A DNA stretch of 49,883 bases from Corallococcus llansteffanensis (lineage in GTDB: Bacteria > Myxococcota > Myxococcia > Myxococcales > Myxococcaceae), in the NCBI RefSeq assembly GCF_003612055.1, contig NZ_RAWB01000008.1, positions 1 to 49,883 on the forward strand. The letters are read 5' to 3'. Position numbers and translations under genes: made by a program. The first letter of the stretch is position 1. Each line of letters begins with the position of its first letter. Positions 33,514 through 41,268 of this stretch are shown piece by piece. The notes under the pieces are model-generated. The model saw only the letters and a list, made by a program, of their open reading frames with translations, made no database searches and had not been told where the DNA came from.

Positions 33514-34110
33514 TCATGCCGTCTCGGCGCAAGCCTCCCGGAGATGGCGGTAGGCAAGCTGGATGCGTTTGCGCACATTGCAGTCTGTCAGCTTCAGTGT
33601 CGCGGCAATCTCTGGATAGGACATGTCCTGGTGGAAGCGCATGACGAACGGAGTTCGCAGCCCGGGAGGTAGCCTTTGGACATGGCTGTCCAGCGCCCGT
33701 GTCCGCTCGCGCGCAAGAAGCACCTCCTCCGGAGAGAGCGACATGTCCTGGACGACCGTATGAGGCCCCTCCTCCGTGGAGTTCTGCTCTTCGAAGTCCA
33801 CGGGGCCGGCGAAGCGCCTGCGGTACCGATGCATGTCCATGCAGGTGTTGTAGAGGATGCGGATCAGCCAGGCCCGTTCATTGACGACGGGCGGGCATTC
33901 GCGCGAGAGCTGCCGCAGGGCGTTGAGCAGCGTGATGCTCACCACGTCTTCCGCGTCGGAGTGCTGGCCCCCCAGCATTCTCATACACTGCTGGAGCAAG
34001 ATGGGCCGGTGGAGCCGCCAGCGCTGCCAGAAGGCGTCGGGGATGAACGGAATGGCCCGGGAATTGGAAGGATGTCCTGCGTGCGAAGCGGAAGGGCAGG
34101 GAGTGCTCAT
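33514..34110 (-). CDS. ECF-type RNA polymerase sigma factor (first of two)
   Basis: 198 aa. Region 2 is seen in HRPILLQQCMRMLGGQHSDAEDVV... with AWLIRILYNTCMDMHRYRRR. Region 4 is LPPGLRTPFVMRFHQDMSYPEIAATL followed by a helix-turn-helix ending VRKRIQLAYRHLRE. It should direct transcription of a small regulon. The ATG overlaps the stop of the second sigma-factor gene (ATGA), so the two are co-translated. No anti-sigma gene is adjacent. The lysis and tail genes lie immediately downstream on the same strand, which makes them likely targets. Confidence 0.9.
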   Translation of the reverse strand: MSTPCPSASHAGHPSNSRAIPFIPDAFWQRWRLHRPILLQQCMRMLGGQHSDAEDVVSITLLNALRQLSRECPPVVNERAWLIRILYNTCMDMHRYRRRFAGPVDFEEQNSTEEGPHTVVQDMSLSPEEVLLARERTRALDSHVQRLPPGLRTPFVMRFHQDMSYPEIAATLKLTDCNVRKRIQLAYRHLREACAETA

Positions 34111-34838
34111 GGTAGATGGACGGGTGAATCACCAAGGGTGGCTGGAAACGTGTGGGATTGCAGCGAATCGCGGAGTCGCATCAGCGCACGCGACACCCGG
34201 ACGCGGAGCGTGGCGGGGTGGTTCGAGCAGCGCAGGGCCATCTCCTCGTAGGAGAGTTGCTCGAAGTAGCGCATCATGAGGGCTTCGCGTGACTGGGCCG
34301 GCAGTCGCCGCAGCTCCGCCCGGAGGCTGGCATGGGCAGCCTCACGCAGCAGGACCTCCTCGGGGGTCTCCTGAGAGTCCTGCGCCTCAGGCATCACCTC
34401 CTCCTGCACCATGTATCGCTGCCGGAGCCTGACTGCCTTCAGCGTGTCCAGGCAGCGGTGGCGAGCGATGGAGTAGAGCCAGACGCGAAAGGAGGAGTGG
34501 CCGGAGAAATGAGGCAGGTCGACAAACGCTTGCAGCAGGAGCGTCTGGTAGACGTCGCCGGCCTTGTCCCTGTCCCCCAGCAGGCGCTCACAGTAATGAC
34601 GAAGGCCGGCGCCATATCCTCGGGCCAGGATGTGGAGCACGGTGTCCCAGGCGCCTGCTGAATGGGCGCGCCAAGCGCTTTGTTCGATTGGCTTTTGAGG
34701 AAGACGGCCGGGCTCGTGGCTTGATGGCGCGCTGCGTCGTGTTGATGGCGGCGGACCAGCAACAGCGCTTGTTTGAAGTGGGGCGCCTGAACCCGGGCAG
34801 GTGTCGTGCGGAGGACTCTTAGATGGGGACTTGGCCAA
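34107..34838 (-). CDS. ECF-type RNA polymerase sigma factor (second of two)
   Basis: 243 aa. A Pro/Ser-rich N-terminal extension of about 70 residues precedes region 2 (YCERLLGDRDKAGDVYQTLLLQAF, RVWLYSIARHRCLDTLKAVR) and region 4 (LPAQSREALMMRYFEQLSYEEMALRC, then an HTH to about 225). The TTG at 34838 has AAAGGG only two bases away, so the true start is uncertain and could be downstream. It is the promoter-proximal gene of the leftward locus, divergent from the 5'-nucleotidase gene. The 229-bp intergenic region shows no clear sigma-70 boxes. Confidence 0.87.
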   Translation of the reverse strand: MAKSPSKSPPHDTCPGSGAPLQTSAVAGPPPSTRRSAPSSHEPGRLPQKPIEQSAWRAHSAGAWDTVLHILARGYGAGLRHYCERLLGDRDKAGDVYQTLLLQAFVDLPHFSGHSSFRVWLYSIARHRCLDTLKAVRLRQRYMVQEEVMPEAQDSQETPEEVLLREAAHASLRAELRRLPAQSREALMMRYFEQLSYEEMALRCSNHPATLRVRVSRALMRLRDSLQSHTFPATLGDSPVHLP

Positions 34839-35067
34839 AGCCCTTTAGAAGGCGACGCACTGTCGGTTTCGTAACCGCGGCTTTGGTGGTTTTGGACCTC
34901 GCCGCTTGGCGAAGCCGCAGCGCGCTTGACGCTCCCTGGACCTCCCGTCTGGGAAGGGTGCAGGTAGGCAAGCCCGCCGACCCGGCGCCCAAGGGAGGGG
35001 GCGTGTAACACAGGGGGCCATCAATCGCCTTCAGGTGGGAACCTTCTCCCTCCGAAAAGGCCCCATG

Positions 35068-36750
35068 ATGAATTTGCTCCGTTTGCGGCTGCGATGGACG
35101 CTTGCTGCGACCATCTGGTTCCCCCTGTTCCTGTCTGGAATCTCCTGGGGCAACCCAGGCCTCGGGGCTACGACAACCGGTGATGCCACGTCCGCCGCCA
35201 CGGAGCCCCTTGTCTCCATCACGCTGCTGCACGTCAACGACGTGTACCATCTGGCGCCGGTGGACCAGGGCCGCCGCGGCGGGCTGGCGCGCGTGGCCAC
35301 GTTGTGCAAGCAGGTGAAGGCCGAGTCGCCGCACGTGCTCATCCTGCTCGGCGGGGACACCCTGTCCCCCTCCGCTGAGTCAGTCACCACTCAGGGCCGA
35401 CACATGGTGGATGCGTGGAATGAGCTGGGCCTGGACTATGCAGTGCTGGGCAACCACGAGTTTGACTTCGGCCCCGAGGTGCTGCGTCAGCGCATGCGGG
35501 AGTCACGCTTTACATGGCTGGGTGCCAATGTGGTGGACCGCAAGACGGGGAAGCTCTTCGATGATGCCCTGCGGCCCTTCGCCATCCGTGACATGGGCGG
35601 AGTCAAGGTTGGCGTGCTGGGATTGGTGTTGCCCGGCACGGCAGGATTCCCCAAGGCCGGATCGGGACTCGAGTTCCAGGAGGTGTGCGCGACAGCGAAG
35701 CGGCTTGTTCCGAAGATGCGCGCTGAGGGGGCGCAGGTCATTGTCGCTCTGACCCACCTGACCATGCAGGAGGACAAGGCGCTCGCCCGGTGCGCGCCCA
35801 TTGATCTCATCCTGGGTGGGCATGAGCATTCGCTGCTCATGGCTGCTTCACAGGGCACGCCCATCTTGAAGATGACGGCGGACGCGCGGGAGTTGGGGCG
35901 TATCACCCTGCAGGTGGGCGCCCGGAGCGGCAAGCTGGGGAGCATCGACTGGGCGGTGCTGCCGGTGACGGATGCGGTGAAGGGGGACGAAGCTTTTACC
36001 CGGAAGCTGCGCGAGCGCCATGGGGAGTTGCTCACCCGGTTGGACCAGCGCGTTGGGGAGACGAAGGAGAGCCTGCAAGCAGGCACCGCCGCCAATCGAA
36101 CCCGGGAAACGAACCTCGGCTCCTTCCTGGCGGATGCCTACCGCGAGGTGACGGCAGCAGATGTCGCGCTGGTGAACGGGGGCTTCATTCGCGCGGACGA
36201 GGTCTTCTTCCCTGGACCCCTGACGGAGCGGGACCTGCTGTCCATCGCGCCCTTCCAGGAGCAGGTGGCCGTCGTCCAGGTGCGCGGAGCCGTGCTGCTT
36301 CAGGCCTTGGAGAACGGGGTCAGCCTCAGTGCCGAAGACGAAGAGCCGGGACGGTTCCCACAGGTGTCAGGCCTGCGCTTCGCGTTCGATGTGTGCCAGC
36401 CCGCGGGCCATCGCGTGGTGGACGTCACCGTCGGAGGCAAGCCGCTGCGCCCGGAGGCCACCTACACGCTCGCCACGAACGAGTCGCTCGCCGCCCATGG
36501 GATTGATGGTTACGGGATGTTGAAGGGCACTCCGGCCCTGACGTTACCTGGCGGGAGGAAGCTGCCAGCGGCGCGGGAGCTGCTGCGCCAGTCCTTCGCG
36601 GCCCCGGGAGGGATTGCTCCGAAAGTGGATGGCCGTATCGAGCGGCGGAAGGCCGGCCAGCGGGAGGACCAGGTCAGGATCCCACCTGTCTGTCCAGCCA
36701 ACGAGGGACGTGTTGTCAGTCCAGGCGAGCGGGACAAGCACGCCCCCTGA
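35068..36750 (+). CDS. Exported 5'-nucleotidase / UshA-like metallophosphoesterase
   Basis: Periplasmic or surface hydrolase of nucleotides or UDP-sugars (560 aa) with an N-terminal signal peptide. The metallophosphatase domain shows LLHVNDVYHL, GGDTLSPS, GNHEFDFG, ALTHL and GGHEH, the five metal/phosphate motifs. The C-terminal 5'-nucleotidase domain carries TNLGSFLADAYRE and ALVNGGFIRAD and ends with a polar tail. AAAAGG seven bases upstream supports the ATG at 35068; an ATG at 35065 and a GTG at 35035 are in frame. It is divergent from the sigma-factor pair and unrelated to it by sequence. Confidence 0.9.
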   Translation: MNLLRLRLRWTLAATIWFPLFLSGISWGNPGLGATTTGDATSAATEPLVSITLLHVNDVYHLAPVDQGRRGGLARVATLCKQVKAESPHVLILLGGDTLSPSAESVTTQGRHMVDAWNELGLDYAVLGNHEFDFGPEVLRQRMRESRFTWLGANVVDRKTGKLFDDALRPFAIRDMGGVKVGVLGLVLPGTAGFPKAGSGLEFQEVCATAKRLVPKMRAEGAQVIVALTHLTMQEDKALARCAPIDLILGGHEHSLLMAASQGTPILKMTADARELGRITLQVGARSGKLGSIDWAVLPVTDAVKGDEAFTRKLRERHGELLTRLDQRVGETKESLQAGTAANRTRETNLGSFLADAYREVTAADVALVNGGFIRADEVFFPGPLTERDLLSIAPFQEQVAVVQVRGAVLLQALENGVSLSAEDEEPGRFPQVSGLRFAFDVCQPAGHRVVDVTVGGKPLRPEATYTLATNESLAAHGIDGYGMLKGTPALTLPGGRKLPAARELLRQSFAAPGGIAPKVDGRIERRKAGQREDQVRIPPVCPANEGRVVSPGERDKHAP

Positions 36751-37088
36751 AGGGCGCCATGTCGCACCAGCGCTACTACCCCTTGGTCACTCAAGGGCCT
36801 GTTGACACGATGTGGATGCCACCGGCGGCGTGCCGCCGGTGTGGGTCCTGCGTGACCTTCTCCCTTGCGCTTGAGCGAGACGAAGTCCGGCTGCGGCATG
36901 ACAGCCGGAACCCCAAGGGCGCTTCGGCGAGGGATTGACTGTTCAACAGAGCACCTGAAATGTTAGCCTAGCCCCGCCATTCGAGAATTCGTCGAAATGA
37001 CAATGAACTCCTTGATTCGCCAGCGGAAGTCCCTCTTCCAGTCGTCAGTCAAGCTGCTACCCCCCGGGCCGGTTCCTGGAGAGCTCCC
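36751..37088. other. Intergenic region with hairpin, before the biosynthetic cluster
   Basis: The 338-bp gap holds a perfect 10-bp inverted repeat, CACCGGCGGC (36820-36829) / GCCGCCGGTG (36832-36841), likely a hairpin ending the nucleotidase transcript although no T-run follows. TTGACT at 36935 is a candidate -35 with only a poor -10 (AATGTT, 36959). A 59-codon open frame at 36759-36938 has no recognisable features and I do not call it a gene. A promoter for the downstream cluster is expected here. Confidence 0.45.
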
Positions 37089-37895
37089 GTGCCGGAGTGG
37101 CCATTGATTGGTTGCGGCGAGTTCGTCTGGTGCTCGGTGTTTGGCGAGACCCTCCTGGACGGCAACGCGACCCTGGTTCTTCGGGTCGCGGACTGGCCTG
37201 AGGACGCGGCCCTCCTGGAGCTCGCCCGATTCACCCAGGTGGGGGAGTCCACGTTCTTCCTCTTGGGCGAAGCGGGGTTGGAGGTCCGCTGGTTCTCGCA
37301 CAAGCAGGAGGTTCCCCTCTGTGGTCACGGCGCCCTGGCCCTGGCATCCGTCCTGGCCCCCTCCTTTGACGACGTGGACGAGGTGGAGGTCGTGAACCTC
37401 AAGGGGCGCTTGGCCTTGCGCGCGCGCGCGCAAGGGCCGGAGCTTCTCCTTGCGAGGACGCCACTCCGGGAGCTGCCCAGGACCTCGATCGACGTGGGGA
37501 TCGAAGTCGAGGCGCTGTTCGATGCGGGGCGGGACTACCTCGGGGTGGTGAGCGACGTGGATGCGCTGGCACGCTATCGCCCGGATCCGCTCAATCTGGC
37601 GGCACTGGACAAGATTGGCTGCATCCTCACCGCGCCAGACGGGCCTGATGGGGTCGCCTTCCGGTTCTTCGCGCCCAGGGTGGGCATCCTGGAGGACCGC
37701 GCCTCCGGCTCGACCCTCCCTGCCTTGATGGAGTTCTGGCGAAGGTCCAAAGGGGACTCGCTCCGCTTCCGGCAGTGCTCCGGAGCCAGTGTCATGCTCC
37801 ATGGCGCGATGCAGGGAGACCGCGTCCGGGTGTCAGGCAAGGTGATTCAGGTCGCGCGGGGGACGCTGCTACGGGAACTCGGGACCCGGAGCTGA
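37089..37895 (+). CDS. PhzF-like isomerase/epimerase family protein
   Basis: 268-aa member of the PhzF family (diaminopimelate-epimerase fold), which in phenazine synthesis isomerises a dihydroxyanthranilate. The putative general acid/base E53 lies in VGESTFF. Other family marks are PLCGHGALALA and EDRASGST near the C-terminus. The GTG start has GGAGAG five bases before it. It is the first gene of a 12-kb co-directional biosynthetic cluster. No other phenazine genes are present, so its substrate here is probably a different small molecule. Confidence 0.85.
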   Translation: MPEWPLIGCGEFVWCSVFGETLLDGNATLVLRVADWPEDAALLELARFTQVGESTFFLLGEAGLEVRWFSHKQEVPLCGHGALALASVLAPSFDDVDEVEVVNLKGRLALRARAQGPELLLARTPLRELPRTSIDVGIEVEALFDAGRDYLGVVSDVDALARYRPDPLNLAALDKIGCILTAPDGPDGVAFRFFAPRVGILEDRASGSTLPALMEFWRRSKGDSLRFRQCSGASVMLHGAMQGDRVRVSGKVIQVARGTLLRELGTRS

Positions 37896-37912
37896 ACACT
37901 GGAGGAGGACCC

Positions 37913-38278
37913 ATGGATGCACGTGACCTACAGAAGAATGAGCTGGTGAAGCTCACGATCCACGCTTCGTTGGATGTGCTCTCAAAGCATTCCCAGCCCT
38001 TCATCCCGCTCTTCACGCATGGCACGCTGGAAGTGGAAATCTACAAGCCAAGTGGCATGGACTTCCAGCAACCCCACGCGAAGGACGAGGTGTACATCAT
38101 CGCCACGGGCACCGGGCACTTCCTCCACGAGGGAGAGCGCACCTCCGTCCAGGTGGGTGACATGTTGTTTGTCCGCGCCGGAGCGCGGCACCGGTTCGTG
38201 GACTTCTCCGAGGACTTCTCTACCTGGGTGGTCTTCTACGGGCCGCCGGGCGGAGAGCAAGCCACCCCCGTTCGTTGA
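37913..38278 (+). CDS. Cupin domain protein (first)
   Basis: 121-aa single cupin barrel. The metal motif is degenerate: H55-x-K57...E59 (QPHAKDEVYII) and H93 (ARHRFVDF), with a lysine where the second histidine is usual. It may bind metal weakly or act as an isomerase or binding protein. GGAGGAGG lies just before the ATG, 17 bp after the PhzF-like gene. Not the cupin next to the MetRS-like gene. Confidence 0.82.
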   Translation: MDARDLQKNELVKLTIHASLDVLSKHSQPFIPLFTHGTLEVEIYKPSGMDFQQPHAKDEVYIIATGTGHFLHEGERTSVQVGDMLFVRAGARHRFVDFSEDFSTWVVFYGPPGGEQATPVR

Positions 38279-38294
38279 GAGCACCAAGCCCGGC

Positions 38295-39221
38295 ATGTTC
38301 GAACAAGAACTCTACCTCCTTGCGACCAACTACACGCTCGGCGAGCAGCAAGGACACTACAGTGATCTGCGGGAGTTCCCGGCCCTGCTGGAGAAGTCCA
38401 ACATGGAGAACAACCCCGAACTCTGGGGTTGGGGCGGCTATCACGCTTCCTCACGGACCTATCTGGAGCTGGCGGCGACGGCGGCGAAGCGGACGCTCGA
38501 GCAGAGCAGGTGCGCCCCCGCGGAAGTGGACGCCCTCTATCTTTGCGGCTCGGCCTTCCCGAACGATTTTGTCGCCCAGAACGTAGGGCTTGGGAGCCTG
38601 CTCTCCGGGCTGGGGCTGGTGAACGCCGTGCCCAGGGCCGTGCAGGGCGCGGGGTGCGCCTCGCTGCTGTCGGGCTTGATCTGCGCGTTGCAGGCGCTGC
38701 GCAGCGGGGCCTGCCGGAACATCCTGATGGTGGGGGTGGATGTCTTCGGCGCCGATGCGGCGCGATTCTACGAGTTCTGCCTCCTGAGTGACTCGGCTTG
38801 CAGCTTCCTCATCTCCTCGACGCATCCAGGCGCCTACAGGTTCCTGGACGCCCAGCTCATCTCGGATCCCGAACTCATGGCGAACACGGCCGGCAATTCC
38901 TTCTCGAGACAGAGCCAGCTGCACGCCAGGTCCATGGCCCGGCTGACCGCCAGCTCCAGCGTGAAGGTGGAGCAGATCAGCCGCCTCTTCGCGAGCAACC
39001 TGTTCCTCCCCATCCAGCGGATGTACGCGGCCGTCGCGGGTTACCGGAAGAAGCAGCTGTACACCGACAACGTGGCCCGGATCGGGCACTGCTCCTCGGC
39101 GGATTCGATCATCAACCTGACGGACCATGCGGGGAAGCAGCCTCCCGGCCGGGGCGAATACTTCATGCTCCAGTCCTCCGCCCACGGGCACGTGGCCAAC
39201 GTGCTGCTGCAGGCCCAATGA
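38295..39221 (+). CDS. KAS III-like acyl synthase/transferase with altered catalytic triad
   Basis: 308-aa thiolase-fold enzyme. The nucleophile C121 sits in GAGCASLL. Aligning by eye with FabH, the His of the usual PHQAN motif is replaced (LFLPIQRM, I240) and the Asn of GNTSA is replaced by H265 (RIGHCSSAD). With C-I-H instead of C-H-N, decarboxylative condensation is doubtful. Acyl transfer to O or N, as known for some KAS III-like enzymes of natural-product pathways, is more plausible. It lies upstream of the adenylation and carrier genes and could offload a carrier-bound acyl group. The Shine-Dalgarno site is weak. Confidence 0.78.
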   Translation: MFEQELYLLATNYTLGEQQGHYSDLREFPALLEKSNMENNPELWGWGGYHASSRTYLELAATAAKRTLEQSRCAPAEVDALYLCGSAFPNDFVAQNVGLGSLLSGLGLVNAVPRAVQGAGCASLLSGLICALQALRSGACRNILMVGVDVFGADAARFYEFCLLSDSACSFLISSTHPGAYRFLDAQLISDPELMANTAGNSFSRQSQLHARSMARLTASSSVKVEQISRLFASNLFLPIQRMYAAVAGYRKKQLYTDNVARIGHCSSADSIINLTDHAGKQPPGRGEYFMLQSSAHGHVANVLLQAQ

Positions 39222-39294
39222 CATCCCGCCGGGCCTCCAACTTGGGGGAGGCCCTCGTTCGAGCGTTGTGGACGCCGCGAGGCGGAGAGTGCGC

Positions 39295-40908
39295 ATGACA
39301 CGGATCGAGACGCAGAAGACCCTCGCGGACATCCTGGAGACCGGCCTGCGCGCGCATCCCGACCGGATCGCGGTGGACGCCCTCCAGCGCAGCCTGACAT
39401 TCGCGGAGCTGGACGCGCTGTCAGGGGCCCTGGCCCAGCAGTTCCAGCAGCGCTGGGACGTGCGGCGCGGAGACCGGGTGGTGGTGCTGGCCCAGAAGTC
39501 GCTGGAGATCGTCGCCGCGGCGATCGCCATCTGGCGCGCGGGCGCGGTCTACGTCCCCATCGACGTGCAGAACCCCGCGAAGCGAACTGAATACATCCTC
39601 CAGTCCGTCAAGCCGAAGCTGGTCATCTCCAGCCAGGCCGCGCTGGACCGGTTCGCGCAGGTGCTGGGGGACCTTCCGACGCTGTCCTACGAGGCGATCA
39701 GCGCGCTCCCCCGGCATGCGGGCGCGCCGGTGGACCCGCCGGTGGGCCTGGAGGGCGACGATGACTGCATGATCATCCACACCTCCGGCTCCACCGGGCA
39801 CCCGAAGGGGGCGGTGTTGCAGCATCGCAGCACCCTGGTCTACTTCCACAACCACAACGAGTACCTCGGTTTCGGGCAGGACAGCCGGGGGATGAACAAC
39901 GGCCCGTTCCATTTCGACGTCGCCATCCAGGACACCTTCCTCCCGCTGTATTTCGGGGCCACGGTGCTCCTTCACGGCGACCTCTTCCTGAGCCGGGTGA
40001 TGGCCAGCCTCATCGAGAAGAAGGAGATCACCCACCTCATCGCGGTGTCCTCGGTCCTGGATCTGATCTCCAAGGACGAGGCGTGCATGGAGGGGCTGCG
40101 GCACTCCCGGCTCCAGGTCCTGGTGACGGGCGGCGAGCTCTGCGACCCGAAGCTCATCAACCGGTGGCTCACCCTGAAGCCGGACCTGAAGGTCCTGTAT
40201 GGCTACGGCCCCACGGAGTGCAACTCCCTCTGCACCACCTATGTGGTCCGCCAGCCGGACCCTCAGCGGACCCGGCCCTATCCCATCGGCAAGCCCTTCA
40301 CCGGGATGAAGGCAGTCCTCCTGGACGAGGATCGCCAGGTCATCCACGCCCCCCAGACGACAGGCGTGCTGGCGATGGCGGGGCCCCAGTTGATGAAGGG
40401 GTACTGGGATCTGCCCGAGGAGACCCAGAAGGCCCTCATCGAGTTCGAAGGCGAGCGCTTCTACGTCACCGGGGACCGGTGCCACTGGGACGAGGAGGGC
40501 AACCTGCACTTCGATGGCCGCAATGACACCGAGGTCAAGCTCCGGGGCCGGCGTATCAACCTCAATGAGATCCGCGACGCCCTGCTGGCCCATCCCCAGG
40601 TCCGCTACGCGGTCGTGAACACGGTGGTGCAGGACGGGGTCGCGGAGCTCTTCTCTTTCGTCTACAGCGACCCGCCTGCCACGCCGACCCATGCCGAGCT
40701 CGAGGCCTGGTTGAAAGAGCGCGTGCCTGGCTACATGATGCCGCGCTACATCTGCCTCGCGAATGGACTGCCCAGGACGTCCACGGCCAAGGTCAGCGAG
40801 CGAGACATCGTGAGCAGCGTGGTGGGCGTGATCGCGAAGGATCCTTCGAAGACCCACCTGGTGCTCGACGCCCAGGGCGGCTTTGACAATCCAATCCAAG
40901 TCAGGTGA
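39295..40908 (+). CDS. Stand-alone NRPS-type adenylation enzyme
   Basis: 537-aa ANL enzyme that should adenylate an amino or hydrazino acid and load it on the adjacent carrier protein. Cores seen are A3 TSGSTGHPKG (163-172), A4 FHFDVAIQD with D208 (the residue that binds an alpha-amino group), A5 YGYGPTE, A7 YVTGDR, A8 GRNDTEVKLRGRRINLNEI, and A10 K499 in PRTSTAKVSE. The retained Asp implies an alpha-amino (or alpha-hydrazino) acid substrate. GGAG lies nine bases before the ATG. The stop overlaps the carrier gene region. Confidence 0.88.
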   Translation: MTRIETQKTLADILETGLRAHPDRIAVDALQRSLTFAELDALSGALAQQFQQRWDVRRGDRVVVLAQKSLEIVAAAIAIWRAGAVYVPIDVQNPAKRTEYILQSVKPKLVISSQAALDRFAQVLGDLPTLSYEAISALPRHAGAPVDPPVGLEGDDDCMIIHTSGSTGHPKGAVLQHRSTLVYFHNHNEYLGFGQDSRGMNNGPFHFDVAIQDTFLPLYFGATVLLHGDLFLSRVMASLIEKKEITHLIAVSSVLDLISKDEACMEGLRHSRLQVLVTGGELCDPKLINRWLTLKPDLKVLYGYGPTECNSLCTTYVVRQPDPQRTRPYPIGKPFTGMKAVLLDEDRQVIHAPQTTGVLAMAGPQLMKGYWDLPEETQKALIEFEGERFYVTGDRCHWDEEGNLHFDGRNDTEVKLRGRRINLNEIRDALLAHPQVRYAVVNTVVQDGVAELFSFVYSDPPATPTHAELEAWLKERVPGYMMPRYICLANGLPRTSTAKVSERDIVSSVVGVIAKDPSKTHLVLDAQGGFDNPIQVR

Positions 40909-40910
40909 GT

Positions 40911-41156
40911 ATGATGCGACCGGAGCTCCGGAACACAGTCATTGATGAAGTGATGAAGCGGGTGCGGGCCGGCATGGCGGCTCCTCCCGACGATGGCGCC
41001 GAGCTGGCCTCGCTGGGTATCGACTCCATGGACATCATCACGATCCTGACGAACCTGGAGAAGCGCGCGGGCCTGGACTTCGACCGCATCGTGGGGCTGA
41101 CCCCTCCGAAGACCCTGGAGGATCTGCTGACGATGGTGGAGGGGGCCTGCGCCTGA
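40911..41156 (+). CDS. Acyl/peptidyl carrier protein
   Basis: Carrier protein of about 81 aa. The phosphopantetheine site is S39 in SLGIDSMDII (PP-binding motif). Four-helix layout and length are normal. Two consecutive ATGs (40911, 40914) follow AGGTGA; a GTG at 40905 would overlap the upstream stop. Adjacent to the adenylation enzyme it presumably serves, and likely also partner of the KAS III-like and radical SAM enzymes. Confidence 0.9.
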   Translation: MMRPELRNTVIDEVMKRVRAGMAAPPDDGAELASLGIDSMDIITILTNLEKRAGLDFDRIVGLTPPKTLEDLLTMVEGACA

Positions 41157-41268
41157 CGCAGGTGGGGAAGAGGGGGCCGTGATGGACGGTGTTGCGCTGT
41201 CTCTTGCTGCGTGAGCCGGATCGCCGGGCGGTCACATCGCCTGGCGACAGAACGGATGAGAGGGAACC

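Noticed and set aside
9035-34838. Complete prophage
   Set aside because: No capsid, portal, terminase, integrase or replication genes and no att-like repeats at the tRNA; only tail and lysis functions are visible.
36759-36938. 59-codon open frame after the nucleotidase gene
   Set aside because: Contains a strong hairpin, has no ribosome site or recognisable motif, and is likely chance coding in an intergenic region.
37089-37895. Phenazine biosynthesis cluster
   Set aside because: Only the PhzF-like gene is present; no phzA/B, D, E or G homologues are seen nearby.
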